64,000 nucleotides of DNA from Microbulbifer sp. Q7 (GTDB lineage Bacteria > Pseudomonadota > Gammaproteobacteria > Pseudomonadales > Cellvibrionaceae). Each line of letters opens with the position of its first letter. Position 1 is the stretch's first letter. The notes below the pieces were generated by a model. That model did no database searches and was not told the origin of the DNA. It worked only from the letters and a program-made list of their open reading frames with translations. Below are positions 43,879-52,266 of this stretch, piece after piece. The translations under genes and the position numbers were made by a program. The stretch is from NCBI RefSeq assembly GCF_001639145.1, contig NZ_LROY01000001.1:1056501-1120500 (forward strand), given 5' to 3'.

Positions 43879-43894
43879 TGCATGAGCCCCGATA

Positions 43895-43912
43895 GTGTTA
43901 CCCGGGTGTTAC
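43895..43912 (+). promoter_or_regulatory. GTGTTAC direct repeats, one helical turn apart
   Basis: GTGTTAC occurs at 43895-43901 and 43906-43912, start-to-start 11 bp. It falls just downstream of the candidate promoter, the position of a repressor site. Confidence 0.4.
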
Positions 43913-43931
43913 TCAGCTACACAGGTTGGCG

Positions 43932-43950
43932 AATGCGGTCATTCCGCATT
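43932..43950. promoter_or_regulatory. Inverted repeat AATGCGG-N5-CCGCATT
   Basis: Two perfect 7-base arms with a 5-nt centre lie 126 bp before the DUF3450 start. It could be an operator or a leader hairpin. It does not match the Fur box. Confidence 0.45.
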
Positions 43951-44075
43951 TGAATAATCAAATCGGCTGTTTACAATGTGCGGCTCTTAGCTGTCTTCAA
44001 ACCAAAAACTACCGCGTTGTGGCAGCTAATCCATCGCGACCATGTTGTGAAATATTGAACCCACTGGGGGGTCTA

Positions 44076-44858
44076 ATGAAAACCAAGCGATTCATGGCTG
44101 TGGCGCTGACCACTGCGCTGTCTGCCGGCGCACTGTACGGTAGCGTAGCCACTGCGGACACTATCAACACTGTCCTCAAGGTCGGCGAGCAGAAAACTGC
44201 TGCTGCCACCGCATCTCAAAAGCGCATCGACAAGATCGCTCAGGAAACCTCTGACCTGCTGCAGCAGTTCAAGGTTGTGAACAGAGAGATTGACGGCCTG
44301 CGTGTATACAACCGTCAGCTCGAAAAGCAGCTGGCCAACCAGTTGTCGGTGATCAAGGACCTCAATGAGTCCATTGACCAGGTAACCGTTATCGAGCGTC
44401 AGATCCAGCCGCTGATCCTGCGTATGCTGGACGGTCTGGAGCAGTTCATTGAACTGGACGCCCCCTTCAAGCTGGCCGAGCGTAAGTCCAACCTCGAAGG
44501 TGTTAAAAACAATATGGACCGTTCCGATATCACTGTAGCGGAGAAATTCCGTCAGGTGCTGGAACTGTACAATTTCGAAGCGGAATACGCGCGTAAGATC
44601 GACAGCTACGGCGACACCCTGAACGTCAACGGTCAGGACCGCGAAGTAAACGTACTGCAGATCGGTCGTATCGCTCTGGTGGCCCAAACCACCGACTCCA
44701 AGATCTCCCTGGCTTACGACAAAGACCAGAAAGCTTGGGTTGAAGTGGATTCCGGCGACTACCGCCGCGCCATCATGCAGGGTCTGAAGATCGCCAAGAA
44801 ACAGGCCACTACCGATATCATGACTATGCCGATTCCGGCTCCGGAGGCTGCGCAATGA
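44076..44858 (+). CDS. DUF3450 periplasmic coiled-coil protein of a TonB system
   Basis: This 260-residue protein has a signal peptide (MAVALTTALSAGALYGSVA, cleaved before DTINTV). The mature part is a long coiled coil (about 45-125) followed by a helical domain (FRQVLELYNFEAEYARKIDS). DUF3450 proteins are regularly encoded at the head of TonB-ExbB-ExbD clusters in marine bacteria. The molecular role is not established; a periplasmic part of the energy-transducing complex is plausible. A GGGGGG ribosome site precedes the ATG. Arg codons are mostly CGT, unlike the CGC-rich neighbours. Confidence 0.88.
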   Translation: MKTKRFMAVALTTALSAGALYGSVATADTINTVLKVGEQKTAAATASQKRIDKIAQETSDLLQQFKVVNREIDGLRVYNRQLEKQLANQLSVIKDLNESIDQVTVIERQIQPLILRMLDGLEQFIELDAPFKLAERKSNLEGVKNNMDRSDITVAEKFRQVLELYNFEAEYARKIDSYGDTLNVNGQDREVNVLQIGRIALVAQTTDSKISLAYDKDQKAWVEVDSGDYRRAIMQGLKIAKKQATTDIMTMPIPAPEAAQ

Positions 44859-46225
44859 AAACCTCTATCGCCAAACGCGTCCTAGCTGTTGCTGCCGCTG
44901 GCCTGATCAGTGTTTCCGCTGTAGCCCAGGACAAAGCATCTTCTCTGGACCAGCTGCTGAAGATGGTTCAGAGCTCCAAAATCTCCGAGTCTGCCGAGCA
45001 CAAAAAGCGCGAAGCTGACTTCCGCCGTCAGAAGGCCAACCAGGCCTCCCTGCTGAGCCAGGCAGAAAACACTCGTACCTCTGAAGAAGCCCGCTCCGCG
45101 GCGCTGGAGAAGAAGTACGAAGAACAGGAGCTGCTGGTCCAGCAGAAGCGTCAGCAGCTGGACGAGCGCCTCGGCTCTCTGAAAGAGCTGTTCGGCCACC
45201 TGACTTCTACCGCTGGTGACCTGCGCGCAAACCTGGACGGCTCCCTGGTTTCTGCCCAGTACCCGGGCCGTGCCGAGTTCCTCGATCAGCTGATCGACAA
45301 AATGAACTCCGCGACCAAGCTGCCAACTATTCAGGAAATCGAGCGTCTGTGGTACGAACTGCAGCGTGAGACCGTTGAGTCTGGCAAGGTTGTGAAGTTC
45401 AACAGCACCGTAATTCTGCCCGACGGCGAGCAGGCCCAGCAGGAAGTGGTGCGTGTTGGTAACTTCAACGTGGTTTCCAACGGTAAGTACCTGGAAATGA
45501 ACGACAGCCTGAAGCTGGCCGAGCTGATCCGTCAGCCTGACGGCCACTACCAGAAAATGGCTTCCAACCTGCAGAACGCCACCAGCGGCTTCACCGCGTT
45601 CGGTGTTGACCCCACCGGTCCTACCGGCGGCTCTTACCTGAAGGCCATGATCAACAGCCCGAGCATCGTTGAGCGCTGGCACCAGGGTGACAAAGTGGGT
45701 TACATCATCACCGCGGTGGGTGTATTCGCTATCCTGCTGGCCGTATGGCGTCTGATCGTACTGTCCGGTGTTAACGCCAAGGTGAACGCCCAGCTGCGCT
45801 CCTCCACCCCGAACACCAACAACCCGCTGGGTCGTGTTCTGGCTGTGGCCGAAGAGAACAAAGGCGTTGACGGTGAGACTCTGGAACTGAAGATGGAAGA
45901 AGCGGTGCTGAAAGAGCGTCCGGCCATCGAATCCGGTCTGAACCTGCTGAAGATTATCGCCATGGTGGCTCCGCTGCTGGGTCTGCTGGGTACCGTGACC
46001 GGTATGATCGTCACCTTCCAGGCAATCACCATCTTCGGCGCGGGCGATCCCAAGGCTATGGCCGGCGGTATTTCCTCTGCACTGGTAACTACCGTTCTGG
46101 GTCTGTGTGTGGCTATCCCAACTGTGCTGCTGCACACCGTGGTTAACGGCCGTGCCAAGCGCATCCTGCACATCCTGGACGAGCAGAGTGCCGGTATCGT
46201 TGCAGAAAACGCTGAGCGTAAATAA
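44855..46225 (+). CDS. Long MotA/TolQ/ExbB proton-channel protein (TtpC-like)
   Basis: The 456-residue protein has a signal peptide (MKTSIAKRVLAVAAAGL) and a periplasmic coiled coil of about 80 residues rich in Lys, Glu and Gln (about 40-115). A periplasmic domain and then a C-terminal MotA/TolQ/ExbB domain follow (about 285-450, with MVAPLLGLLGTVTGMIVTFQ and ALVTTVLGLCVAIPTVLLH). This architecture matches TtpC, which is needed for the TonB2 system in Vibrio. ATGA overlap with the DUF3450 gene. Confidence 0.9.
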   Translation: MKTSIAKRVLAVAAAGLISVSAVAQDKASSLDQLLKMVQSSKISESAEHKKREADFRRQKANQASLLSQAENTRTSEEARSAALEKKYEEQELLVQQKRQQLDERLGSLKELFGHLTSTAGDLRANLDGSLVSAQYPGRAEFLDQLIDKMNSATKLPTIQEIERLWYELQRETVESGKVVKFNSTVILPDGEQAQQEVVRVGNFNVVSNGKYLEMNDSLKLAELIRQPDGHYQKMASNLQNATSGFTAFGVDPTGPTGGSYLKAMINSPSIVERWHQGDKVGYIITAVGVFAILLAVWRLIVLSGVNAKVNAQLRSSTPNTNNPLGRVLAVAEENKGVDGETLELKMEEAVLKERPAIESGLNLLKIIAMVAPLLGLLGTVTGMIVTFQAITIFGAGDPKAMAGGISSALVTTVLGLCVAIPTVLLHTVVNGRAKRILHILDEQSAGIVAENAERK

Positions 46226-46239
46226 GAGGAGGCGGCAAC

Positions 46240-46767
46240 ATGCACGCATTAAATGACGCATGGGCCGCCGTTGTCGCCTTTATGGCGTCGGGCGGGCCAG
46301 TACTACTTCTGATCGCCGGCCTGACCTTCTTCATGTGGACGCTGATTTTCGAGCGGTTCTTCTACTTCAAGAGTGGCCTGAAGCGTGATGTTCAGGGCGC
46401 TGTGGACACCTGGGAGGCGCGCCCCGAGCGCAAGTCCTGGGGTGCCCACCAGATCCGCTACGCGCTGGTTTCCCGGGTATCCGAGAAAATTGACAGCAAC
46501 TTGGACATGATTCAGACCTGTGTTGCCCTCGCGCCGTTGTTCGGCCTGCTGGGTACGGTCTGGGGCATGATCAACGTGTTCGAAGTTCTCGCGATTACCG
46601 GCGGCGGTGATGCCAAGCAAATGGCCAGTGGTGTATCCATGGCCACCATCCCGACTATGGCGGGCATGGTGACCGCACTGTCTGGGGTGTTTGCCAATAC
46701 CTACATCACTCGTACCGCACAGCGTGAAACACAGTTGCTGGAAGACCATCTGACGATGGATCACTAA
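46240..46767 (+). CDS. exbB: ExbB biopolymer transport protein
   Basis: The 175-residue inner-membrane proton-channel subunit has an N-terminal helix (GPVLLLIAGLTFFMWTLIF) and the paired helices with CVALAPLFGLLGTVWGMINV and MATIPTMAGMVTALSGVFAN. With ExbD it uses the proton gradient to drive TonB. It begins 14 bp after the long ExbB-like gene with a ribosome site AAGAGGAGG. Confidence 0.94.
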   Translation: MHALNDAWAAVVAFMASGGPVLLLIAGLTFFMWTLIFERFFYFKSGLKRDVQGAVDTWEARPERKSWGAHQIRYALVSRVSEKIDSNLDMIQTCVALAPLFGLLGTVWGMINVFEVLAITGGGDAKQMASGVSMATIPTMAGMVTALSGVFANTYITRTAQRETQLLEDHLTMDH

Positions 46768-46920
46768 GGCACCACAATAGCGCTACCGCAGTGCCCGCAA
46801 GGGTTATACCGGTAGCCGAGAAGGTTTAGCCAGAGAGGGAGCTTCCGGTTGCACGATCCGTGTGCTGGGAGCTCTGCAGGGCCAAATCTCGCTATTAGCA
46901 TTTCGCTAGAGAGAGTTGCA

Positions 46921-47322
46921 ATGAGCAGAAAAAAGACTACGGCAGAAGAAGAAGGCCAAGCGATTGACCTCACGCCCATGCTGGACGTGGTGTTCATCAT
47001 GCTGATCTTCTTCATCGTCACCGCGACTTTTATCAAAGAGCCGGGTGTCGATGTACTGAAGCCGGAAGCGACGACCGCTGATCTCAAAGCCGCCTCTATT
47101 CTGGTAGCGATTAACGACAACAACGAAATCTGGATCGCCAAAGAGAAGGTAGATGATCGCCTGGTGAAAAACACCCTGGAACGTCTCTACGCAGAAAACC
47201 CGAAAGGGTGGTTGGTGATTCAGCCCGATAAAAAGGCGAGTATCGAGAAGGTTGCCCTGATCGCAGACGCGGCCAGGAAGATCGGAATCGAGAAAGTGTC
47301 GGTCGCTACAGAGAAGAGTTAA
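46921..47322 (+). CDS. exbD: ExbD biopolymer transport protein
   Basis: The 133-residue protein has one N-terminal helix (DLTPMLDVVFIMLIFFIVTA) carrying the essential membrane aspartate Asp22, and a periplasmic C-terminal domain (VALIADAARKIGIEKVSVAT). The ATG at 46921 has AGAGAG upstream. The 153 bp gap after exbB is unusual in an otherwise tight operon; an open frame extends back to 46849 but without a ribosome site. Confidence 0.94.
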   Translation: MSRKKTTAEEEGQAIDLTPMLDVVFIMLIFFIVTATFIKEPGVDVLKPEATTADLKAASILVAINDNNEIWIAKEKVDDRLVKNTLERLYAENPKGWLVIQPDKKASIEKVALIADAARKIGIEKVSVATEKS

Positions 47323-47327
47323 CAGCT

Positions 47328-47948
47328 ATGAACCCGGTAAGACTAGCAGGGGCGGGTGCGCTGGCGGTAGCCACCACTTTTGCCCTGATCTTCACCATGC
47401 ATGCGCTGATCGAAGCCAACATGAAAGCTCCTGACGACGAGGAGCAGATCAAGGTGGCTGACGTTGTGATGCCGGAGACGAAGATCGAAACAAAATACGA
47501 TACCAGCAAACCGGATAAGCCCAACGAGCCTGAGCAGCCGCCGCCCGATATGCCGGAGCCGGAGTTTGACCAGCCGGATGTAGACAATGCCCTGAACATG
47601 TCTGCGCCTGCGGCCAACGCCGACCTGAGAGTGGGTGGCATCGGTGGCTTCGCCTCTGAAGGTGACTACCTGCCGATCGTAAAGGTTCAGCCTCAGTATC
47701 CGCGTCGTGCACTGCAGCGTGGCATCGAGGGTTGGGTTGTTGTGGAATATACGGTGACCAAGAACGGTTCTGTACGTGATCCGCGTGTGGTGGAAGCCTT
47801 CACCAAAGATGGCAACCCGACCACAATCTTCAACCGCGCTGCGGTGAAGTCTGCGCTGAAGTACAAGTACAAGCCGCGGGTTGTTGATGGCGAGCCGATT
47901 GAAGTGCCTGGTGTAAAAACCAAGATCAGCTTCAATATGGCGCAATAA
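47328..47948 (+). CDS. tonB: TonB energy transducer (operon copy)
   Basis: The 206-residue protein has an N-terminal anchor (ALAVATTFALIFTMHALIE), a short Pro/Glu/Asp-rich spanning region (KPNEPEQPPPDMPEPE) and a TonB C-terminal domain with YPRRALQRGIEGWVVVEYTV and GSVRDPRVVEAF. It spans the periplasm and contacts TonB-dependent receptors. The Pro-rich part is short compared with E. coli TonB, typical of TonB2-type proteins. 5 bp after exbD. Confidence 0.94.
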   Translation: MNPVRLAGAGALAVATTFALIFTMHALIEANMKAPDDEEQIKVADVVMPETKIETKYDTSKPDKPNEPEQPPPDMPEPEFDQPDVDNALNMSAPAANADLRVGGIGGFASEGDYLPIVKVQPQYPRRALQRGIEGWVVVEYTVTKNGSVRDPRVVEAFTKDGNPTTIFNRAAVKSALKYKYKPRVVDGEPIEVPGVKTKISFNMAQ

Positions 47949-47961
47949 ATAGGGGACGCAT

Positions 47962-49299
47962 ATGAATATGACGACCGTGACGAAAGGCCTGTCCAAGTTC
48001 GTCCTGCGCACGTCCGTAGCGCTGCCCCTGGTACTGGCGCCAGCAGTGAGCGTTACTGTACTGGAAGCCGCTGGCGTGTCTGCTGGTTTCGCTCAGGCGG
48101 AAGCCCAGAGCGAGCAGAAGACCCGCAAAGTGCCGGCCATGCGTGAAAACGTGTTCAAAAAGCTGGGTAAAGTGCAGGAAGCTGCCGATGCCCAGAACTG
48201 GCCGGCAGCGCTGGCAGCGCTGAAGGAAATGGAAGCCGGTAAGGACAAGTACAACGGTTATGAAACCGCCCAGATGTACTACTTCTACGGCTTCGTTTAC
48301 TACAGCATGGAACGCTATCCGCAGGCGATCACCTACTACAAGAAGGTGCTGCAGCAGGGTGCGCAAAACCTGCCGGTGGCACTGGAAGTGGGTACCCTGT
48401 TGACCGTGGCTCAGCTGTACTTTGTACAGGAAGACTACAAGCAGGCGCTGAACTACCTGAACCAGTGGTTCAAGGTGGCCGACAACGTTACTGCGGATTC
48501 TTACGCTCTGCGCGCTCAGGCCTACCACCAGGTGGGCAACGCGAAGGCCGCCATGGCAGATATCAGCAAAGCCATCTCCTTGTACGAGCAGGAAGGCAAA
48601 ACGCCCAAGGAAAACTGGTTCCAGCTGCAGCGCTACTTCTACTACGAGCAAAGTGACTACAAAAACGTAGCCAAGGTGCTTGAGAAGCTGGTGAAGCACT
48701 ACCCGAAAGGGGAGTACTACAAGCAGCTGGCGGGTATGTACGGTGAGCTGAAACGTGAAGACGATATGCTTCACATGATGGAAGCCGCCTATATCGCCGG
48801 TGCCCTGCAGAAAGAGAAAGAGCTGTTGAACATGGCCTATCTCTTTATGGGTGCGGAGATGCCGTACAAAGGTGCCAAGGTCATCGACAAGGGCATCAAA
48901 GAGAAGAAGATTGAGCGCACCTCGAAAAATCTGGAAACCCTGGCTCAGGCCTACCAGATGTCTCAGGAGCTGCAGAAGTCGATTCCGGAACTGGAAGCCG
49001 CAGCAGGCATGTCCGACAAGGGCGATATCTATTCCCGTCTGGCCGGTATTTACCTGGACCTGGACAAGAATGAGACCGCCATTGATATGGGCGCCAAGGC
49101 GCTGAAGAAGGGTGGCATCAAGCGCCCGGATCAGCTCTACATCATACTGGGCATGGCGAATGCCAACCTGAAAAAGTACGATGAATCGCTGAAAAACTTC
49201 AAGAAAGCCCTGGATGACAAACGTTCTGAAAAGTTTGCCAAGCAGTGGATTAGTTTCGTTGAAGGTGAGCAGGAGCGTGAAAAGCAGCTGGCGATGTAA
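47962..49299 (+). CDS. Tetratricopeptide repeat protein of the TonB operon
   Basis: The 445-residue exported protein has a signal region (FVLRTSVALPLVLAPAVSV, with cleavage near GFAQAEAQS). Its helical repeats span about 60-430, for example AQMYYFYGFVYYSMERYPQA and LYIILGMANANLKKYDESLK, typical TPR units. Comparable TPR genes end TonB2-type operons in Shewanella and Vibrio, but the function is unresolved. It starts 13 bp after tonB and is followed by a terminator, so it closes the operon. Confidence 0.87.
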   Translation: MNMTTVTKGLSKFVLRTSVALPLVLAPAVSVTVLEAAGVSAGFAQAEAQSEQKTRKVPAMRENVFKKLGKVQEAADAQNWPAALAALKEMEAGKDKYNGYETAQMYYFYGFVYYSMERYPQAITYYKKVLQQGAQNLPVALEVGTLLTVAQLYFVQEDYKQALNYLNQWFKVADNVTADSYALRAQAYHQVGNAKAAMADISKAISLYEQEGKTPKENWFQLQRYFYYEQSDYKNVAKVLEKLVKHYPKGEYYKQLAGMYGELKREDDMLHMMEAAYIAGALQKEKELLNMAYLFMGAEMPYKGAKVIDKGIKEKKIERTSKNLETLAQAYQMSQELQKSIPELEAAAGMSDKGDIYSRLAGIYLDLDKNETAIDMGAKALKKGGIKRPDQLYIILGMANANLKKYDESLKNFKKALDDKRSEKFAKQWISFVEGEQEREKQLAM

Positions 49300-49331
49300 T
49301 TGCTACATCGGCCAACGCTTTACGCGAACCG

Positions 49332-49361
49332 AAAAAGCCGCACATTGTGCGGCTTTTTTTT
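49332..49361 (+). terminator. Intrinsic terminator after the TonB operon
   Basis: AGCCGCACA/TGTGCGGCT arms with a small loop, A5 before and T8 after. Confidence 0.93.
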
Positions 49362-49528
49362 GCCTGAAATTTGTGATTTGGCGCTATATTGAGCGATTAA
49401 TGGGAATTATTTGCATTTTCGCCAGAATCAACTAAATACTGAAAGTAGCTGATCAGCTTTTTCCTCCGCACCGCCGATTCTGTCCGGTGCGACCAATCAA
49501 CACCTGAAAATAACAAGGAGAGGTGTTT

Positions 49529-50197
49529 ATGGAACAGGCTTATCGCTTATCCATGGCCACGCGGCCGTATCCCCCACTCGCGTTTTCGTTCTCAGTCAGA
49601 TCCGCAACCGTTGTCCGTAACGTTGTGCTTGCAGTCGCGGTGACCGGACTGTTGCTGCTGGGAATGGCGCAACTGATCGCAACCGACTACCAGGAGCCCC
49701 CGGAGGTTTTGCCGCCCAAGGTGGCTCCCATTCATTTGCCGGAAATGAAGCGCACCGTGGAGCGGGTAGACCCCATCCGCAAACCGCAGCAGCTGCCACC
49801 ACCGGTGAAGCCGCAACCTGTTGAGCGCACACTGGAGCCGGCGCAAGTGCCGATTTCTGTGGGGCCACCGGTCGTAACTCAGCAAACCATTGACCCTGGT
49901 ATCGTAAGTTCTGACCCGTTACCGTTCTACAAGCCAGCGCCCCGCTATCCCCGCCGAGCATTGGCTCAGGGAATCGAGGGTTATGTGGTGGTGGAGTTTA
50001 CGATCACCCGCAGCGGTAGCGTGAGAGACCCGCGGGTTGTGGGCGGCTTTGACAGTGCCGGTGCGCCTACGGAAGTCTTCAACAGCTCGGCACTCAATGC
50101 GGTTGAGCGCTTTAAATATCGGCCGACTCTGGTGGACGGGAACCCGGTAGAGAAACACGGGGTGCGCAACAGGATTACATTCAAGCTGGCGGAGTAG
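49529..50197 (+). CDS. Second TonB-like energy transducer, outside the operon
   Basis: The 222-residue protein has a cytoplasmic N-terminus of about 28 residues, a helix (VVLAVAVTGLLLLGMAQLI), a Pro-rich region (KPQQLPPPVKPQPVERTLEP) and a TonB C-terminal domain (YPRRALAQGIEGYVVVEFTI) clearly related to that of the operon TonB. No exbB or exbD accompanies it, so it probably uses those of the upstream operon. I chose the ATG at 49529 with AAGGAGAG; a GTG two codons earlier is possible. It has its own terminator. Confidence 0.9.
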   Translation: MEQAYRLSMATRPYPPLAFSFSVRSATVVRNVVLAVAVTGLLLLGMAQLIATDYQEPPEVLPPKVAPIHLPEMKRTVERVDPIRKPQQLPPPVKPQPVERTLEPAQVPISVGPPVVTQQTIDPGIVSSDPLPFYKPAPRYPRRALAQGIEGYVVVEFTITRSGSVRDPRVVGGFDSAGAPTEVFNSSALNAVERFKYRPTLVDGNPVEKHGVRNRITFKLAE

Positions 50198-50210
50198 GCG
50201 CGACCGAGGC

Positions 50211-50243
50211 AAAAAAATAGCGGGCGTTTGCCCGCTATTTTCT
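50211..50243. terminator. Bidirectional terminator between tonB copy 2 and ilvD
   Basis: ATAGCGGGC/GCCCGCTAT arms with GTTT loop, preceded by A7 and followed by TTTTCTT. It separates the convergent tonB-like and ilvD genes. Confidence 0.9.
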
Positions 50244-50259
50244 TGATAGGCATTAGCCG

Positions 50260-52095
50260 TCAATTGATTTCGCGTACGGCGCCCCGATCCGCGCTGGTGG
50301 CCAATAGTGCATATGCTTTCAGTGCCCGGCTGACTTTGCGTGGCCGCACTTTTGCCGGCTTCCAGCCCTCGCTGCCCTTCGCATGCATGGCCTCACGGCG
50401 ACGCTGCAGTTCCGCTTCCGGAATATCCACCTCGATCAGGCGCTTGGGAATATCAATGCGCACCAGGTCCCCGTTTTGCACCAGTGCGATGTTGCCACCG
50501 CCCGCGGCTTCCGGTGACACATGGCCGATGGACAGGCCTGAGGTGCCGCCGGAGAAGCGACCGTCGGTAATCAGTGCGCAGGACTTGCCGAGTCCCTTGG
50601 ACTTCAGGTAACTGGTGGGATAGAGCATTTCCTGCATGCCGGGGCCGCCTTTGGGGCCCTCATAGCGCACAATCACCGCTTCCCCTTCCTGCACCTTGCC
50701 CTCAAGAATGTGCGCCACGGCGTCTTCCTGGCTTTCGACCACATGTGCCGGGCCTTCAAAGTGCCACAGCTCCTCTTCGACTCCGGAGGTTTTTACCACG
50801 CAGCCATCCGGTGCCAGGTTGCCAAATAGCACCGCGAGGCCGCCTTCGGCTGAGTAGGCATGCTCCACCGAACGGATACAGCCGTGCTCACGATCGCCGT
50901 CCAGATTGTTCCAGCGACAATCCTGGCTGAATGCCTGCTGGGTACGAATGCCTGCGGGGCCGGCGCGGAAGAACTTGTGTACCGCCGGGTCATCGGTGCG
51001 GCGGATATCCCATTGCTCCAGTGCTTCCCTCAGCGAATGGCTGTGCACCGTCGGCAGGCTGCTATCCAGCAGGCCGCCGGCATCCAGTTCGCCCAGTATC
51101 GACATGACGCCACCGGCGCGGTGTACGTCTTCGATATGGTATTTCTGGGTGTTCGGCGCCACTTTGCAAAGCTGTGGAATCTTCCGCGACAGGCGGTCGA
51201 TGTCAGCCAGGGTGAAGTCCACTTCCCCCTCCTGCGCAGCGGCCAACAGGTGCAGGATGGTGTTGGTGGAGCCCCCCATGGCGATATCCAGTGCCATGGC
51301 GTTACTGAAGGCGGCGTGGTTGGCGATGGTGCGCGGCAGTGCGCGCTCGTCGTCCTGTTCGTAATAGCGTTTCGCCAGCGCGACGATTTCGCGACCCGCG
51401 CGCAGGAACAGTTGCTCACGATCCGCGTGGGTGGCGAGCATGGTGCCGTTGCCGGGCAGGGACAAGCCCAATGCCTCGGTCAGGCAGTTCATGGAATTGG
51501 CGGTGAACATCCCCGAGCAGGAACCGCAGGTTGGGCAGGCGGAGCGCTCGTATTCGGCCACTTGTTCGTCGCTGGCATCGTCGGTTGCCGCAATCACCAT
51601 GGCATCCACCAAATCCAGCTTGTGCTTAGCGAGTTTGGTCTTGCCTGCCTCCATGGGCCCACCGGAGACAAAAATAACCGGGATGTTCAGGCGCATCGCG
51701 GCCATCAGCATTCCGGGGGTGATCTTGTCGCAGTTGGAGATGCACACCAGGGCATCGGCACAGTGCGCGTTGACCATGTACTCCACGGAGTCGGCGATGA
51801 TCTCGCGGCTCGGCAGGCTGTAGAGCATGCCGTCATGGCCCATGGCGATACCGTCGTCCACGGCAATGGTGTTGAATTCCTTGGCGACACCGCCGGCCTT
51901 CTCGATTTCCCGTGCCACCAGCTGGCCCATATCCTTCAGGTGTACGTGCCCGGGCACGAACTGGGTGAAGGAGTTGGCCACGGCGATGATCGGTTTCTGG
52001 AAATCGTCATCCGTCATGCCGGTGGCGCGCCAAAGGGCGCGGGCGCCGGCCATATTGCGGCCGGCGGTGGTAGTGCGAGAGCGGTACTGGGGCAT
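50260..52095 (-). CDS. ilvD: Dihydroxy-acid dehydratase
   Basis: This iron-sulfur enzyme dehydrates 2,3-dihydroxy acids in valine, leucine and isoleucine synthesis. The 611-residue protein has [38 protein letters not shown] (cluster cysteines) and the C-terminal [20 protein letters not shown]. It begins [20 protein letters not shown], the standard start. It works with IlvA encoded 36 kb to the left. Confidence 0.97.
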   Translation of the reverse strand: MPQYRSRTTTAGRNMAGARALWRATGMTDDDFQKPIIAVANSFTQFVPGHVHLKDMGQLVAREIEKAGGVAKEFNTIAVDDGIAMGHDGMLYSLPSREIIADSVEYMVNAHCADALVCISNCDKITPGMLMAAMRLNIPVIFVSGGPMEAGKTKLAKHKLDLVDAMVIAATDDASDEQVAEYERSACPTCGSCSGMFTANSMNCLTEALGLSLPGNGTMLATHADREQLFLRAGREIVALAKRYYEQDDERALPRTIANHAAFSNAMALDIAMGGSTNTILHLLAAAQEGEVDFTLADIDRLSRKIPQLCKVAPNTQKYHIEDVHRAGGVMSILGELDAGGLLDSSLPTVHSHSLREALEQWDIRRTDDPAVHKFFRAGPAGIRTQQAFSQDCRWNNLDGDREHGCIRSVEHAYSAEGGLAVLFGNLAPDGCVVKTSGVEEELWHFEGPAHVVESQEDAVAHILEGKVQEGEAVIVRYEGPKGGPGMQEMLYPTSYLKSKGLGKSCALITDGRFSGGTSGLSIGHVSPEAAGGGNIALVQNGDLVRIDIPKRLIEVDIPEAELQRRREAMHAKGSEGWKPAKVRPRKVSRALKAYALLATSADRGAVREIN

Positions 52096-52266
52096 AGCAG
52101 TTCTTAAATTTTCTGGACAATGGATAACGGACCTGGCTTGCAGGCGGGGCGCGGTTGCACCCGAGAGCGCGACAGATTAGCAAAACGGGAGAAATATTGC
52201 GCGGCCCTGTAAAAAGGTTGGATTAAGCGCAACTCCTGTCCGTTCCCTTCGTGTATTTTTGCAAGC

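Noticed and set aside
44882..46261. 459-residue minus-strand open frame opposite the long ExbB-like gene
   Set aside because: Composition is the mirror of the coding strand, and the opposite strand carries a clear proton-channel domain.
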